A stretch of 64,000 nt of DNA from Luteimonas panaciterrae (GCF_020511115.1 NZ_JAJAVH010000006.1:42008-106007); one strand, 5' to 3'; shown: positions 41,998-52,523, numbered from the stretch's first letter. Notes: a model not told the origin generated them from the sequence alone. Program-made: numbers and translations.

Positions 41998-42651
41998 TCA
42001 ATTATCGGAATCCGCCGCCCGCACCGCCTCGACGAAGCGCCGCATCTTGTCACCGTCCTTGAAGCCCGGCGCGCTTTCGATGCCGCTGGCGACGTCGACA
42101 CCCCAGGGCCGCACCGCCCGAATCGCATCGGAGACGTTGTCGGGCGTGAGGCCGCCGGCGAGCAGATAAGGTTTCTGGATGCCGGCCGGAATGCGCGTCC
42201 AGTCGAAGGTCTTGCCGCTGCCGCCACTACCGCCGCCGACGTGGCTGTCGAACAGGAATCCGGCCGCCGAGGGATAGCGCACGTGCAAGGTCGCGAGCGC
42301 GTGATCGCTGGTCTCGTCGCCCATCGCGATCGCCTTGAGATACGGCACGCCGAAGCTGCGGCAGAACACCTCGTTCTCGTCGCCGTGGAACTGCAACAGG
42401 CTCGGCCGCACCTGACGCACGACATTGCGCACTTCATCGGCCGGGTTGTCCTTGAACAAGGCCACCGAATCCACCAGCGGCGCCAGCGCCTGCCGGATCG
42501 CCCTCGCCTCCTCGGCCACGACCCGGCGCTTGCTTTCCGGCGCGAACACGAAGCCGACCGCATCCACACCCAATTCGCAGGCCAGTCGCACGTCACCGGC
42601 ACGGGTGAAGCCACAGAACTTGATGCGTGTGCGAAACAAAGGACGTGCCAT
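41998..42651 (-). CDS. trpF: Phosphoribosylanthranilate isomerase
   Basis: 217 residues, TIM barrel, the Amadori isomerisation step of tryptophan synthesis. N-terminal [22 protein letters not shown] carries the catalytic Cys; the general acid Asp lies in [34 protein letters not shown] and [20 protein letters not shown] close the barrel. Start at the ATG at 42651; an ATG further upstream is possible but lies outside the family's usual length. Lies between truA and trpB. Confidence 0.96.
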   Translation of the reverse strand: MARPLFRTRIKFCGFTRAGDVRLACELGVDAVGFVFAPESKRRVVAEEARAIRQALAPLVDSVALFKDNPADEVRNVVRQVRPSLLQFHGDENEVFCRSFGVPYLKAIAMGDETSDHALATLHVRYPSAAGFLFDSHVGGGSGGSGKTFDWTRIPAGIQKPYLLAGGLTPDNVSDAIRAVRPWGVDVASGIESAPGFKDGDKMRRFVEAVRAADSDN

Positions 42652-42729
42652 CGCTTGACCGATTTTCCGGATGGCGGGAGCGTAACCCCTTTTACGCGGC
42701 ACCCTTAAAACTCTAGCGACAACAAATAG

Positions 42730-43527
42730 TTACACCGCCCGGGTCACTTCTTCGGGTAGCCCCCACTGCGGCGGGTATAGCGGCCCGAGGAACACCAGCC
42801 CGGTCGGCGGCGCGGTCGGTCCGGCGACGGTGCGATCCCGTCCGGCGAGCAGTTCGGCGATCCATGCTTCCGGCTTCTCGCCGCGTCCGACCATCAACAA
42901 GCTGCCGACGATATTGCGCACCATGTGATGCAGGAAGGCGTTGGCCTGGACTTCGACCTCGACGAGATCGCCGTCCCGGCGCACCGAGATCGCCTGCAGA
43001 TCGCGGCGCGCATGCGGCGCCTGGCAATGCACGGTGCGGAAAGCGGAAAAATCGTTCTCGCCGAGCAGCGCCTGCGCGGCGCGATGCATGGCGTCGGTAT
43101 CGAGCGGGCGCCGTTCCCAGGTCAGATAGTGGCGCTGCAACGCCGGCCGCATCGGACGGTTGAGGATGCGATAGCGGTAGCGCCGCGCCCGCGCGGAAAA
43201 ACGTGCGTGAAAATCGTCGGCCACCGGCAGGCACCAGCGCACGCACACCGCGTCCGGAAGCTGCGTGGTCGTGCCGAGCACCCAGGCACGCGGGTCGCGC
43301 GGTGCGTCGCTGTCGAAGTGCACCACCTGGCATTGCGCATGCACGCCGGCATCGGTGCGGCCGGCGCAGATGGTGTCGACGCGCGTGTTGGCGACGTAGG
43401 ACAGCGCCTGCTCCAGTCGCGTCTGGACAGTCCCGTCGTCACCTTCTCCAGGCTGGCTGAGGCGCTGCCAGCCGAGGAATTCGGCGCCGTCGTATTCGAC
43501 GCCCAACGCATACCGCATCGTCAGCAT
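42730..43527 (-). CDS. truA: tRNA pseudouridine(38-40) synthase
   Basis: 265 residues; modifies U38-U40 in the anticodon arm. The catalytic Asp lies in [40 protein letters not shown] is the second conserved block. Downstream of fimV as in pseudomonads and xanthomonads. Confidence 0.97.
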   Translation of the reverse strand: MLTMRYALGVEYDGAEFLGWQRLSQPGEGDDGTVQTRLEQALSYVANTRVDTICAGRTDAGVHAQCQVVHFDSDAPRDPRAWVLGTTTQLPDAVCVRWCLPVADDFHARFSARARRYRYRILNRPMRPALQRHYLTWERRPLDTDAMHRAAQALLGENDFSAFRTVHCQAPHARRDLQAISVRRDGDLVEVEVQANAFLHHMVRNIVGSLLMVGRGEKPEAWIAELLAGRDRTVAGPTAPPTGLVFLGPLYPPQWGLPEEVTRAV

Positions 43528-43562
43528 CCATCCATGCGCGTGCGCAATCGCCTGGTTGGCGA

Positions 43563-45446
43563 TTACAGGTCGCGCAGCATACGCCCGGCTTGGCTGCGGG
43601 CGGCCACGTTCTCGCTGGCCGCTACTTCCAGCAGCAGGGTACGAGCGGTGTCGACGTCGCCGAGGTCGATGTAGGCGCGGGCGAGTTCGAGGCGGTCGTC
43701 GGCGATGGGTTCGGCATCCGCGATTGTCGCGGTCGAGGCGACCGCGTTGGCGGTAGCAGCAGCGGTGACGGAATCTCCGGCATGCCAGGTGGGCGTGCGC
43801 ACGGCTGTCCGAGAGCCCGCGCCCGCGGCCGCCACCATGGCCGCGGCACGGTCATCACTGCCTTCATTAGGAGTGTCGCGCGCGGTGATTTCCTCGAGCG
43901 TCGGTGCGCTGTCGAAAGACGAACGCCTCGGCTGCGGCACCGGCTTGCGGCGACGGAACAGCAGCCACGCCAGCAATGCGACCACGACGGCACCGGTCAG
44001 CCACGGCCACAGTGCGATCGGCGTGTCCTTCGAGGTCGGCGGCGGCGCGGCGGTCGCGGTCTGCTGCTGCGCGGCCAGCTTGCTCTGCGCGGCGGTCAGG
44101 GCGCTGTCCTTCATCGCGATCAGCTTTTGCTGATCTTGCTGCAGTTTCTCCAGCTCGGCGACGCGCGCCTTCAGTTCCTGCACCTCGGCCTCGCGCGCGG
44201 CAAGCGTTTCCTGCGCCTGTTGCACGTTCTCTTGTCGCAGCATGTCGCCTCCGCCCTTCGCATCGAGCCCGGACTGAGTGCCGGCTTGCTTCCCGCCGTC
44301 ACCGGACGGCGGCACGATTTCCAACCGCGCGTCGGCGGCGCGCGGCGCGGCCGCGGCCTTGGCCGGCTTGTTTTCAGCCGCCACGGCTTTGTTGGCCGCT
44401 GCCTGCGGCGCCGTTTGGCCGGCCGACGCCGGTTTGTCGGCGGCATCGCCTTCCGCGCCAGCCACGGCCACCGGCTGCTGCACCGGCTTGCGCATGCCAT
44501 CGCGCCATTTGCTGATCTGCTCGCGCACCAGCGTGCGCGCCTCGGCGGCGCTGTGCTCCGACAACTGCCCGGCCTGCGGCACGCGCAAGGTCGCGCCGGT
44601 GCGCAGTAGGTTGATGTTGCCGCCGATGAAGGCGTCCGGATTGGCGCGCAGCAGCGCCAGCATGGTCTGGTCGAGCGAATAGCCTTCGACGCCGAGGCTG
44701 CCGGCAATGGCGGAGAGCGTGTCGCCCGCCTTGGTCGGGCCGTATTCGTCGCCGGACACCGGCTTCGGTGCCTGCGCTGCCTCGGATTTCACCGCGCCGG
44801 AAGCGGGCGCGGCCGGCGTGACCGCGTTGTCGGCCGGCTTTTCGAGCGGCGCGGCGACGACGGGTTTGGATGCGGATGCGGATTCAGCTTCCGGGGATGT
44901 CGGCTTGGCTTCCAGCTCCGCGGGCGGCGTTTCCTGCGCGGTCGCAGGTTCGGCCGGGGCCGGTTCGCGCTCGATCGTGTTGGACGCTCCCGAGGTCGGC
45001 GCTTCGATCGCCGGCTGCAAGGGTGCCGAGACCGTGCGCGGCGCATCGAGCAGCGCGGAATATTCGCGCACCAGCCTGCCCTGCCCCCAGTCCACTTCGA
45101 CCAGGAAGGTCAGCAGCGGCTGCTGCACCGGCGCGTCGGTGGTGACGCGGATGACGGGCTGGCCGCGGGCGTCCAGCGCGACGGTGAACTTGAGATCGGA
45201 GACCAGCCCGCGCGGCGGCGCCAAGCCGATCCGGGCGAAGGTTTCCGGCGAAGCCAGACGCGCCTGCAGGTTCTCGAGTTCGGAAGGATCGCTGGAGACG
45301 ATCGGGATCTCGGCCAGCAGCGGCTGCCCCGCCTGCGACTTCACCTGGATCTGCCCGAGCCCGAGCGCGAAGGCAGGGCCGGCCAGCAACGCGAACGTCG
45401 CCGCCAGCGCGGCGATCAATGCTTTGCGCATTGCCGCGGTGATCAT
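43563..45446 (-). CDS. fimV: FimV-family LysM/TPR pilus-assembly protein, paralogue A
   Basis: 627 residues, a bitopic inner-membrane protein with a peptidoglycan-binding periplasmic part, needed for type IV pilus function and polarity in Pseudomonas. Visible: signal peptide, FimV N-terminal domain ([20 protein letters not shown]), Pro/Ala/Glu-rich linker, LysM ([18 protein letters not shown], about 240-300), coiled coil ([21 protein letters not shown]), membrane segment ([18 protein letters not shown]) and a single C-terminal TPR ([19 protein letters not shown]). The ATG at 45446 has GGGG upstream. Shorter than P. aeruginosa FimV. Confidence 0.92.
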   Translation of the reverse strand: MITAAMRKALIAALAATFALLAGPAFALGLGQIQVKSQAGQPLLAEIPIVSSDPSELENLQARLASPETFARIGLAPPRGLVSDLKFTVALDARGQPVIRVTTDAPVQQPLLTFLVEVDWGQGRLVREYSALLDAPRTVSAPLQPAIEAPTSGASNTIEREPAPAEPATAQETPPAELEAKPTSPEAESASASKPVVAAPLEKPADNAVTPAAPASGAVKSEAAQAPKPVSGDEYGPTKAGDTLSAIAGSLGVEGYSLDQTMLALLRANPDAFIGGNINLLRTGATLRVPQAGQLSEHSAAEARTLVREQISKWRDGMRKPVQQPVAVAGAEGDAADKPASAGQTAPQAAANKAVAAENKPAKAAAAPRAADARLEIVPPSGDGGKQAGTQSGLDAKGGGDMLRQENVQQAQETLAAREAEVQELKARVAELEKLQQDQQKLIAMKDSALTAAQSKLAAQQQTATAAPPPTSKDTPIALWPWLTGAVVVALLAWLLFRRRKPVPQPRRSSFDSAPTLEEITARDTPNEGSDDRAAAMVAAAGAGSRTAVRTPTWHAGDSVTAAATANAVASTATIADAEPIADDRLELARAYIDLGDVDTARTLLLEVAASENVAARSQAGRMLRDL

Positions 45447-45598
45447 GTTTCCCCGGGTCATGCGGCGCACTCTAGCCGCGCACGCCATTGATCCGCAACG
45501 TTTTCATGGCGCGGGTTTCAGGATTCGCGGCTTCGTGCCGCTTTCGCCTTCGCATGCCATCGCACGCGCGGGCGGGACGGGAATGGCACTCCCGCCCC

Positions 45599-47527
45599 TC
45601 ACTCATCGAGCGCCTGCAGCAATCGCGTCGCGGCTTCGCGGGCGGTCTCGTCGTTGCTCTCGGCGACGTCCTGCAGCAGGCGGCGACCCGCCTCGAAATC
45701 GCCGAGATCGAGATAGGCCTGCGCCAAACGGATGCGCTTGAGGCCGTCGGATGCGGCCGCGCCGCTCGAGAGCGGGCCCGTGCCGCCACGGCCGTGCCAG
45801 GTGGGCGCGGCGGTAGTGAGCGCAGCAGTCGTGGGCGCTTCCGGTTCCGCGACGGCGGGGGACGGTACCGCGTTGGCGAGCGCCTCGGTGTCGAAGCTGC
45901 GGCGCGTGGGCGGCGTTGCCGAGCCGCGCAGCCGCGAGATCAGCCAGACCAAGGCAAGGATCACGACCAGGGAGATCATCAGCCAAGGCCAGATCGGCGC
46001 GCGGTCGGCGGTGGGGGCGTTCGCGGCTTCGCGCTTCTGCGCAGCGCCGGTGTTGCGCTGGGCGGACGCCAGTTCGGTGCCCTGCAGCTCGATCAGCTTC
46101 TGCTGGTCCTGCTGGATCTTCTCCAGGCCGGCGAGGCGGCTCTTCAATTCCTTGATTTCGGCATCGCGCGAGGCCAGCGTTTCCTTGGTCTGTACCAATG
46201 TCTGCTGCAATTCGCTGCCACTGCCACCGGCGGCGATGCCGCTGCGCGTGCCCGCCACGGCGCGTTCGGCGGCCGAGGCGGCCGGCACGATCTCGAGACG
46301 CGCGCTGGCGACGCGCTTGTCCGGCTTGGCCGGAGCGGCCGCCATGACACCGGGCTTCACGGGCGCGGCGGCCGGCAGCGTCGGCGGACGCGGCGGTTCG
46401 CCCGCCAGCGCGGCCGGTTGCGGCGTGGTCGGATGTCCGCCACGCCACTGGTTGATCTGATCGCGCACCATGATCGCGGCCTGGGCGGCGCTGAAGCGCG
46501 AGAGTTCGGCTTCGGTCGGCGCGTGCAAGGTCGTGCCCTTGCGGATCAGATTGATGTTGCCGCCGATGAAGGCGCCGGGATTGGTGCGCAGCAAGGCCAG
46601 CATGACCTGATCGCGCGAGTAGGTGTCAGGCACCATGGTCGCGGCGATCTTGCTCAGGTTGTCGCCCGCCTTGACCGGGCCGTAATCACCGGACTTGCGC
46701 TCGGTCGCGGGCGCGGCGGCCTGCTGCGGTTTCGGCGCGGGCGCGGCGGCGGGCACCGGTTTCTTCGCGGCGACGGCTGGCGCGTCCGGCTTCGCCTTCG
46801 GCTCCGGCTTGGGCTCAGGTTTGGGTTTGGGTTCGGGCTTCGGTTCCGGCTTGGGTTTCGGTTTCTCTTTCGGCGCTACCGCGACCTCGTTCTTGGCGAC
46901 GGCCTGCTCGCGTGGCTTGGCGACGACGGCCGGCGGCGGCGTGACCTGCAGCGGAACGGGTGCCGGCAGCGAAGCCGGCGGCAAGGCCGCTTTCTTGTCC
47001 CCCGCCAGCGGAATGGCTTCCGGCAGGGTCGGCGCCGGCTCGGACTGACGGGCGATGAGGTTCGACGGCCCCGCCACTGGCGCCTGGATCACCGGCGGCG
47101 TCGACGCCATCAGCGTATTGGGCGTGCCCAGCGACACCGAGTACTCGCGGACCATGCGGCCGCTGCCCCAGTCCACCTCGATCAGGAAGGTGAAGAAGTC
47201 CTCCTGCACCGGCGCCGACGTGGTGATGCGGATCACCGACTTGCCGCGCTTGTCCTTCACCACGGCGAAGCGCAGATCGGCCACTACGCCGTGCGGGCGC
47301 TGCAGGCCGACGCGCGCGAAGGTCACTGCCGAGGCCAGCTGCGCCTGTACCTTCTCCAGCTCGGCCGGATCGGTGGCGACGATGGGGATCTCGGCCAGCA
47401 GCGGCTCCCCGATCCGCGACTTGATCGCGATCTGGTCGACGTCGAGCGCATGTGCTGGTGCAGTCGCAAACGCAGCCGCCACCAGGGCCGAAGCCAATAT
47501 TCCCCGCTTCCATCCAGTCCCGCTCAC
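45599..47527 (-). CDS. FimV-family LysM/TPR protein, paralogue B
   Basis: 642 residues, a tandem duplicate of the next gene with the same order: signal peptide, FimV N-terminal domain ([20 protein letters not shown]), a low-complexity Lys/Pro/Glu repeat (KPKPEPKPEPK-type, about 215-245), LysM (YGPVKAGDNLSKIAATMV), coiled coil (DAEIKELKSRLAGLEKIQQDQ), membrane segment and one C-terminal TPR (RIRLAQAYLDLGDFEAGRRLL). GTG start behind AGGAGG. Right after its stop lies an 8-bp GGGCGGGA/TCCCGCCC stem (45570-45597) before paralogue A. Confidence 0.9.
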   Translation of the reverse strand: MSGTGWKRGILASALVAAAFATAPAHALDVDQIAIKSRIGEPLLAEIPIVATDPAELEKVQAQLASAVTFARVGLQRPHGVVADLRFAVVKDKRGKSVIRITTSAPVQEDFFTFLIEVDWGSGRMVREYSVSLGTPNTLMASTPPVIQAPVAGPSNLIARQSEPAPTLPEAIPLAGDKKAALPPASLPAPVPLQVTPPPAVVAKPREQAVAKNEVAVAPKEKPKPKPEPKPEPKPKPEPKPEPKAKPDAPAVAAKKPVPAAAPAPKPQQAAAPATERKSGDYGPVKAGDNLSKIAATMVPDTYSRDQVMLALLRTNPGAFIGGNINLIRKGTTLHAPTEAELSRFSAAQAAIMVRDQINQWRGGHPTTPQPAALAGEPPRPPTLPAAAPVKPGVMAAAPAKPDKRVASARLEIVPAASAAERAVAGTRSGIAAGGSGSELQQTLVQTKETLASRDAEIKELKSRLAGLEKIQQDQQKLIELQGTELASAQRNTGAAQKREAANAPTADRAPIWPWLMISLVVILALVWLISRLRGSATPPTRRSFDTEALANAVPSPAVAEPEAPTTAALTTAAPTWHGRGGTGPLSSGAAASDGLKRIRLAQAYLDLGDFEAGRRLLQDVAESNDETAREAATRLLQALDE

Positions 47528-47564
47528 GCAGGCCCCTCCTCCTTCGATGCGAGCGTGACTTTAG

Positions 47565-47592
47565 CCCCTCTCCCACCAGAGCGGGAGAGGGG
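47565..47592. repeat. CCCCTCTCCC/GGGAGAGGGG inverted repeat
   Basis: Perfect 10-bp stem with an 8-base loop between asd and fimV paralogue B. A REP-like intergenic palindrome; related to the one at 34310. May limit transcription into fimV. Confidence 0.6.
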
Positions 47593-47674
47593 TTGGGGCG
47601 ATGGCGTACTGTCGGGCAGGCCTGACGACCTTCCCCGGGCTCACATTCCCCAGCCGTTTGGCATGCGGATTCGC

Positions 47675-47692
47675 GCTCCCGCGCGCGGGAGC
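47675..47692. repeat. 18-bp perfect palindrome after asd
   Basis: GCTCCCGCG/CGCGGGAGC immediately downstream of the asd stop codon. No U-run follows it on the minus strand; a transcript-end or stabilising stem. Confidence 0.5.
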
Positions 47693-47702
47693 TAGGAGTT
47701 CT

Positions 47703-48725
47703 CTATTCCGCCGCGACCAGCTCGGCGATCTGCACCGCGTTCAGCGCGGCACCTTTGCGGATGTTGTCGGAGACGATCCACAGATTGAGCCCGCGCGGGT
47801 GCGACAGATCCTCGCGAATGCGGCCGACGTAGACGGCATCGTTGCCCGAGGCATGCGTCACCGGCGTTGGATAGCCACCCGGCTTGCGCTCGTCCACCAC
47901 TTCCACGCCCGGCGCCGATTTCAGCAGTTTGCGCGCCTGCTCCGGCGTCACCTTGGTCTTGGTCTCGATGTGTACTGCTTCGGAGTGGCCGTAGAACACC
48001 GGCACGCGCACCGCGGTCGGGTTCACCTGGATGCTGTCGTCGGCGAGGATCTTGCGCGTCTCCCAGACCAGCTTCATCTCTTCCTTGGTGAAACCGTTGT
48101 CGAGGAATTCGTCGATGTGCGGGATCAGGTTGAAGGCGATCTGCACTGGGAAGCGCTGCGGATCCGCGTCCTGGAAGTTCAGCAGTGCGCCGGTCTGGCG
48201 GCCGAGTTCCTCCAGCGCCGAACGGCCGGCGCCCGAGACGGACTGGTAGGTCGCCACGTTGATGCGTTCGATGCCGTACTCGCGATGGATCGGCGCCAGC
48301 GCCACCAGCATCTGCATGGTCGAGCAGTTCGGATTGGCGATGATGCCGCGCGGACGCTGACGCGCCGCATCCGGATTCACTTCGCTCACCACCAGCGGGA
48401 CGTCGTCGTCGTAGCGGAAGGCGGAGCTGTTGTCGATCACCACCGCGCCGGCGGCGGCGAACTTCGGCCCGTATTCCTTGGAGATGGAGCCGCCCGCGGA
48501 AAACAGCGCGATGTCCACGCCCTTGGGATCGAACGTCGCCAGGTCCTGCACCACCACGTCGCTGTTGCCGAATTTCACTTTCTCGCCGGCCGAGCGCTCG
48601 CTGGCCAGGGCGATGAGTTTGCCGACCGGGAATTTGCGCTCGGCCAGGATGTTCAGCATGGTTTCGCCGACAGCGCCCGTGGCGCCGACGACCGCGACTG
48701 TGTAGCGACGACTTTCGTTGCTCAT
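47703..48725 (-). CDS. asd: Aspartate-semialdehyde dehydrogenase
   Basis: 340 residues; NADPH-dependent step to lysine, threonine, methionine and diaminopimelate. YTVAVVGATGAVGETMLNIL NADP motif, catalytic Cys in IANPNCSTMQMLVALAPIHR, VATYQSVSGAGRSALEEL, and the active-site His in RVPVFYGHSEAVHIETK. This is the shorter ASADH form. The ATG at 48725 matches family N-termini. Confidence 0.96.
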   Translation of the reverse strand: MSNESRRYTVAVVGATGAVGETMLNILAERKFPVGKLIALASERSAGEKVKFGNSDVVVQDLATFDPKGVDIALFSAGGSISKEYGPKFAAAGAVVIDNSSAFRYDDDVPLVVSEVNPDAARQRPRGIIANPNCSTMQMLVALAPIHREYGIERINVATYQSVSGAGRSALEELGRQTGALLNFQDADPQRFPVQIAFNLIPHIDEFLDNGFTKEEMKLVWETRKILADDSIQVNPTAVRVPVFYGHSEAVHIETKTKVTPEQARKLLKSAPGVEVVDERKPGGYPTPVTHASGNDAVYVGRIREDLSHPRGLNLWIVSDNIRKGAALNAVQIAELVAAE

Positions 48726-48904
48726 GTGGGAAAAGGAAGTTTGCGGATGGGGGGCGTCGAACTTCGACTCGCTCTCCTCGCCACTGCATCGACGCGGGAT
48801 TCGGAGGTATCGACGTTTCGACAGCATACGGCACCGCAACCCGTCTGCGCGGGCGCGGCGATAGAAATTTTTGGCATGAGGCAGAAACTCCTGCCCGTGC
48901 TGTT

Positions 48905-49903
48905 TCAGCGCTGGAGCGCGTCCGCGTTCACCGGCGTCGGCGGACGTCCCGCGTCGGGACCAAATCCCAGGGCCGCGATCAGATTGTCCACGGCCAGGCT
49001 CACCATCGCCCGCCGCGTCGCCAGGCTGCCGCTGCCGATGTGCGGCGTGAGCACGACATTGTGCAGCGCCAGCAGGCGCGGATTGATCGCCGGCTCGCCT
49101 TCGAACACGTCGAGTCCGGCTGCGGCGAGACGGCCGCCGGCCAGCGCGTCGGCCAACGCGTTCTCATCGATCAAGCCGCCGCGGGCGACGTTGCTCAGCG
49201 TCGCGTTCGGTTTCATCTTCGCCAGCGCCGCGGCGTCGATGATGTGGTGACTCTGCGCGGAATACGGCAGCACCAGCAGCAGATGATCGGATTGCGCCAG
49301 CAGTTCGTCGAAGCCGACGTACTCGGCGCGGTACTCGCGCTCGACCGCTTCCGGCAGCCGACTGCGGTTGTGGTACAGCACGCGCATGCCGAATCCGCCC
49401 GCGCGCCGGGCGATGCCCTGCCCGATCCGCCCCATGCCGAGGATGCCGAGCGTGCTGCCGTGGATGTCCGCGCCCAGCAACGTGCTGAACGACCAGCCCT
49501 GCCAGTTGCCGGCACGCAGCCACTGCTCGGCCTCGGTGATGCGGCGCGCGGCCGCCATCATCAGGGTGAAACCGAGATCGGCCGTGGTCTCGGTGAGCAC
49601 GTCCGGTGTGTTGGTGACCAGGATGCCGGCCCTCGACACCGCCGGCAGGTCGAGATTGTTGTAGCCGACCGCGACGGTCGAGAGCACGCGCAGGCGTGAT
49701 GCGTCCGCGACTTCGGCCGCGCCGATCGGCTCGTTGAGCGTGATCAGCGCGCCGTCCGCATCGCGCAGGGCGGCAGCGATCCGATCCGGCGTGTGATCCA
49801 CGACTTCGCGATTGGCGTCGACCTCGAAATATTCGTCGAGCCTGCCCACGATGTCGTCGAACAGTGGTTGCGAGACCCAGACTTTCGGTCGTCTATCACT
49901 CAT
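48905..49903 (-). CDS. D-2-hydroxyacid dehydrogenase (glyoxylate/2-ketogluconate reductase-like)
   Basis: 332 residues. [36 protein letters not shown]-binding [23 protein letters not shown], catalytic Arg in [14 protein letters not shown], Glu in GLDVFEGEP, and His in [13 protein letters not shown]. The combination points to glyoxylate/hydroxypyruvate or 2-ketogluconate reductases; exact substrate unknown. The start overlaps the aroC stop by eight bases, so the two may be coupled. Confidence 0.9.
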   Translation of the reverse strand: MSDRRPKVWVSQPLFDDIVGRLDEYFEVDANREVVDHTPDRIAAALRDADGALITLNEPIGAAEVADASRLRVLSTVAVGYNNLDLPAVSRAGILVTNTPDVLTETTADLGFTLMMAAARRITEAEQWLRAGNWQGWSFSTLLGADIHGSTLGILGMGRIGQGIARRAGGFGMRVLYHNRSRLPEAVEREYRAEYVGFDELLAQSDHLLLVLPYSAQSHHIIDAAALAKMKPNATLSNVARGGLIDENALADALAGGRLAAAGLDVFEGEPAINPRLLALHNVVLTPHIGSGSLATRRAMVSLAVDNLIAALGFGPDAGRPPTPVNADALQR

Positions 49904-50993
49904 TGCTGTTTGCAGGAATCCGAGGTGACACCTCGCCGACGTCTCCACATTGCGCGCGATGCCGCAACGCCTGATCCATCAGCACCAGCGCCAGCATCGC
50001 CTCGCAGATCGGCGTGGCGCGAATGCCGACGCAGGGATCGTGGCGGCCGGTAGTCACCACTTCCACTTCTTCGCCATGAATGTCCAGGCCATGTGCCGGC
50101 AAGCGCAGACTCGAAGTGGGCTTGAATGCCACCGACACCACTACCTGCTGGCCGGTGCTGATGCCGCCGAGAATGCCGCCGGCATGATTGGACAGAAAAC
50201 CGGCGTGCGTGGCCTCGTCGCGATGCTCGCTGCCCTTCTGCGCCACGCTGGCGAAGCCGTCGCCGATCTCCACGCCCTTCACCGCGTTGATCGACATCAT
50301 CGCCGCCGCGAGTTCGCCGTCGAGCTTGCCGTAGATCGGCTCGCCCCAACCGGGCGGCACGCCTTCGGCGACCACGGTGACGCGCGCGCCGACCGAATCG
50401 CCGGACTTGCGCAGCGCGTCCATATAGCTTTCCAATTCCGGCACCTGCTCCGCGCACGGCCAGAAGAACGGGTTGTCCTCGACAACATTCCAGTCATGCG
50501 CGCGCGGCAGCACGTCGCCGATCTGCGCCAGGTGTCCGCGTACGCGCACGCCGAAGCGCTCGGCCAGCCATTTCTTCGCGATCACCGCCGCGGCCACGCG
50601 CATGGTGGTCTCGCGCGCCGACGAACGCCCGCCGCCACGCGGATCGCGGATGCCGTATTTCTGCCAGTAAGTGTAGTCAGCGTGTCCCGGACGGAACTGC
50701 TCGACGATGCGGTCGTAATCCTTGCTGCGCGCGTCGGTGTTACGGATCAGCAACGCGATCGGTGTGCCGGTGGTGCGGCCTTCATAGACGCCGCTGAGGA
50801 TTTCGATCTCGTCGGCCTCGCGCCGCGCGGAGGTATGCCGCGTGCGCCCGGTGGCGCGCCGCGCGAGATCGTGCGCGAAGTCTTCCGCGGCGATGGCGAT
50901 GCCCGGCGGGCAGCCGTCGACCACGCAGCCGATCGCCGGCCCGTGCGATTCGCCGAAGGTGGTGACACGGAAGAGATGACCGAATGTATTCAC
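49896..50993 (-). CDS. aroC: Chorismate synthase
   Basis: 365 residues; makes chorismate from EPSP with reduced flavin. [19 protein letters not shown] start, [45 protein letters not shown] and the C-terminal [23 protein letters not shown] are signatures. GTG start. Follows prmB, with the GIY-YIG cassette between them. Confidence 0.98.
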   Translation of the reverse strand: MNTFGHLFRVTTFGESHGPAIGCVVDGCPPGIAIAAEDFAHDLARRATGRTRHTSARREADEIEILSGVYEGRTTGTPIALLIRNTDARSKDYDRIVEQFRPGHADYTYWQKYGIRDPRGGGRSSARETTMRVAAAVIAKKWLAERFGVRVRGHLAQIGDVLPRAHDWNVVEDNPFFWPCAEQVPELESYMDALRKSGDSVGARVTVVAEGVPPGWGEPIYGKLDGELAAAMMSINAVKGVEIGDGFASVAQKGSEHRDEATHAGFLSNHAGGILGGISTGQQVVVSVAFKPTSSLRLPAHGLDIHGEEVEVVTTGRHDPCVGIRATPICEAMLALVLMDQALRHRAQCGDVGEVSPRIPANSNE

Positions 50994-51010
50994 GATTCGC
51001 CTTTGCTGTT

Positions 51011-51044
51011 GCTCGTCATTCCCGCGCCGGCGGGAATCGCTCTT
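51011..51044. repeat. Left arm of a perfect 34-bp inverted repeat
   Basis: Exact reverse complement of 51393-51426. Its core is ATTCCC, eight bases, GGGAAT, itself a hairpin (ATTCCCGC/GCGGGAAT). Brackets the GIY-YIG gene. Confidence 0.9.
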
Positions 51045-51076
51045 CTGTTTTCACCTTCGGGAGCGACATGAACATC

Positions 51077-51367
51077 CTACCCGACAATCTCGCCCCACAA
51101 ATCCCGCCACTCCGGATTCGCTTCCTGCACCAGGCGCAATTTCCACTCGCGATTCCATTTCTTCAGCTGTTTTTCCCGAAGCAATGCTGATTCCATGGTC
51201 CCGTGAAGCTCATACCAGACCAGCGTCGTGACGTTGTAGCGTTTGGTGAACCCATCGACCAAATGCTCCCGGTGTTGCCAGGTTCTGGCGACCAGATCGC
51301 TAGTGACGCCGATGTAGAGGGTGCCTCTTTTACCGGTTGCCAGGATATAGACGGCCGGTTGCTTCAT
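51077..51367 (-). CDS. Small GIY-YIG nuclease-family protein
   Basis: 96 residues, a single GIY-YIG domain: PAVYILATGKRGTLYIGVTSDLVARTWQH gives the YI...LYIGVT form of the motif with the catalytic Arg following; RYNVTTLVWYELHGTMESALLREKQLKKWNREWK holds the conserved Glu and Lys residues. UPF0213-like, with no additional DNA-binding domain. Sits between aroC and prmB, inside a perfect 34-bp inverted repeat (arms at 51011-51044 and 51393-51426). I recall that Neisseria GIY-YIG proteins called Ssn cut a repeat in single-stranded DNA; whether this one does is untested. The later Met at 51367 is the likely start. Confidence 0.9.
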   Translation of the reverse strand: MKQPAVYILATGKRGTLYIGVTSDLVARTWQHREHLVDGFTKRYNVTTLVWYELHGTMESALLREKQLKKWNREWKLRLVQEANPEWRDLWGEIVG

Positions 51368-51392
51368 CGCCGTTGTCAGGCTGGTTGAGTGC

Positions 51393-51426
51393 AAGAGCGA
51401 TTCCCGCCGGCGCGGGAATGACGAGC
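51393..51426. repeat. Right arm of a perfect 34-bp inverted repeat
   Basis: Exact reverse complement of 51011-51044. Lies between the GIY-YIG start and the prmB stop. Identity ends sharply at both edges of the arms. Confidence 0.9.
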
Positions 51427-51437
51427 CAACACTTACC

Positions 51438-52355
51438 TCACCCGCGCGCGTTCGCCAGCTCGCGGATGTGCGAGTGGTGCACGATCAGCTCCGAGCATTC
51501 CACCGCGAACACGCCCATCTGTCCGACCTTGAACTCGATCCAGGCGAATTCCACGTCCGGCAGCAGCTTCACCAGCGCGCGCTCGGACTCACCCACCTCG
51601 CAGATCAGCAGGCCATCCTCGCTCAGATGCAGCGGCGCGTCGCGCAGGATCTTCAGCACCAGGTCGAGGCCGTCGTCACCGGCGCGCAGGCCCATCTCCG
51701 GTTCGTAGGAGTATTCCTTCGGCAGCGCGTCGGTTTCGGCGTTGCTGACATAGGGCGGATTGCTGACAATCAGTTCGTAGTGCTGGCCGGACAATCCCGA
51801 GAACAGGTCCGACTTCAGCAGCCGCACGTTGTCGGCATGCAGGCGTTCCTTGTTGTCCTTGGCCAACGCCAGCGCGTCGTCGCTGAGATCGACGCCGTCG
51901 ACGTGCCAGTCCGGGTTGTAGTGCGCCATGGCGATGGCGATGCAGCCCGATCCCGTGCACAGGTCGAGCGCGCGCCGCACTTCGCGGCCGCCGAGCCAGG
52001 GCTCGAAACCGTTCTCGATCAGTTCGGCGATCGGCGAACGCGGCACCAGCGCGCGCTTGTCGCTCTTGAAGCTCAGGCCGGCGAACCAGGTCTCGCCGGT
52101 CAAATACGAGGCCGGGATGCGCTCGTCGATACGGCGCGCGAACAAGGCCAGGATCTCCGCCTTCTCCGCCGCGGTCACGTGCGACTGCCCGTACACCGGC
52201 GGCAGATCGTGCGGCAGATGCAGCGTGTGCAGGACGAGCTGGGTGGCCTCGTCGAGGGCGTTGTCGTAACTGTGACCGAACGTCAGCCCGGCCGCGTTGA
52301 AGCGGCTGGCACCGTAGCGGATCAGGTCGATGATCGTGGTCAGTTCTGCGGTCAT
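51438..52355 (-). CDS. prmB: Ribosomal protein L3 N5-glutamine methyltransferase
   Basis: 305 residues, an SAM-dependent methyltransferase of Gln in L3. LDLCTGSGCIAIAMAHYNPD is the SAM motif; IVSNPPYVSNAETDALPKEY carries NPPY. The N-terminal LIRYGASRFNAAGLTFGHSYDNALDEA separates PrmB from the release-factor enzyme PrmC. Upstream of aroC, as commonly found. Confidence 0.94.
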   Translation of the reverse strand: MTAELTTIIDLIRYGASRFNAAGLTFGHSYDNALDEATQLVLHTLHLPHDLPPVYGQSHVTAAEKAEILALFARRIDERIPASYLTGETWFAGLSFKSDKRALVPRSPIAELIENGFEPWLGGREVRRALDLCTGSGCIAIAMAHYNPDWHVDGVDLSDDALALAKDNKERLHADNVRLLKSDLFSGLSGQHYELIVSNPPYVSNAETDALPKEYSYEPEMGLRAGDDGLDLVLKILRDAPLHLSEDGLLICEVGESERALVKLLPDVEFAWIEFKVGQMGVFAVECSELIVHHSHIRELANARG

Positions 52356-52523
52356 GGCCGGCGCGCGGCGGTGTCGGCGTTTGCGCCGGGCTCGGCAGTA
52401 TAAGGGAACCCTCGCAGGAAGCCCTGGAATCGCTTCTCCGGCATGCGGATGCGTTCCGGGGCGTCCGCATGCCCGTCCGCGTATCATGACGGGCTTCGGA
52501 AACCGTCCTCATCGCGCACGCCC

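Noticed and set aside
51011..51426. Insertion sequence or homing intron around the GIY-YIG gene
   Set aside because: No transposase, no target-site duplication visible next to the arms, and the gene does not interrupt another gene.
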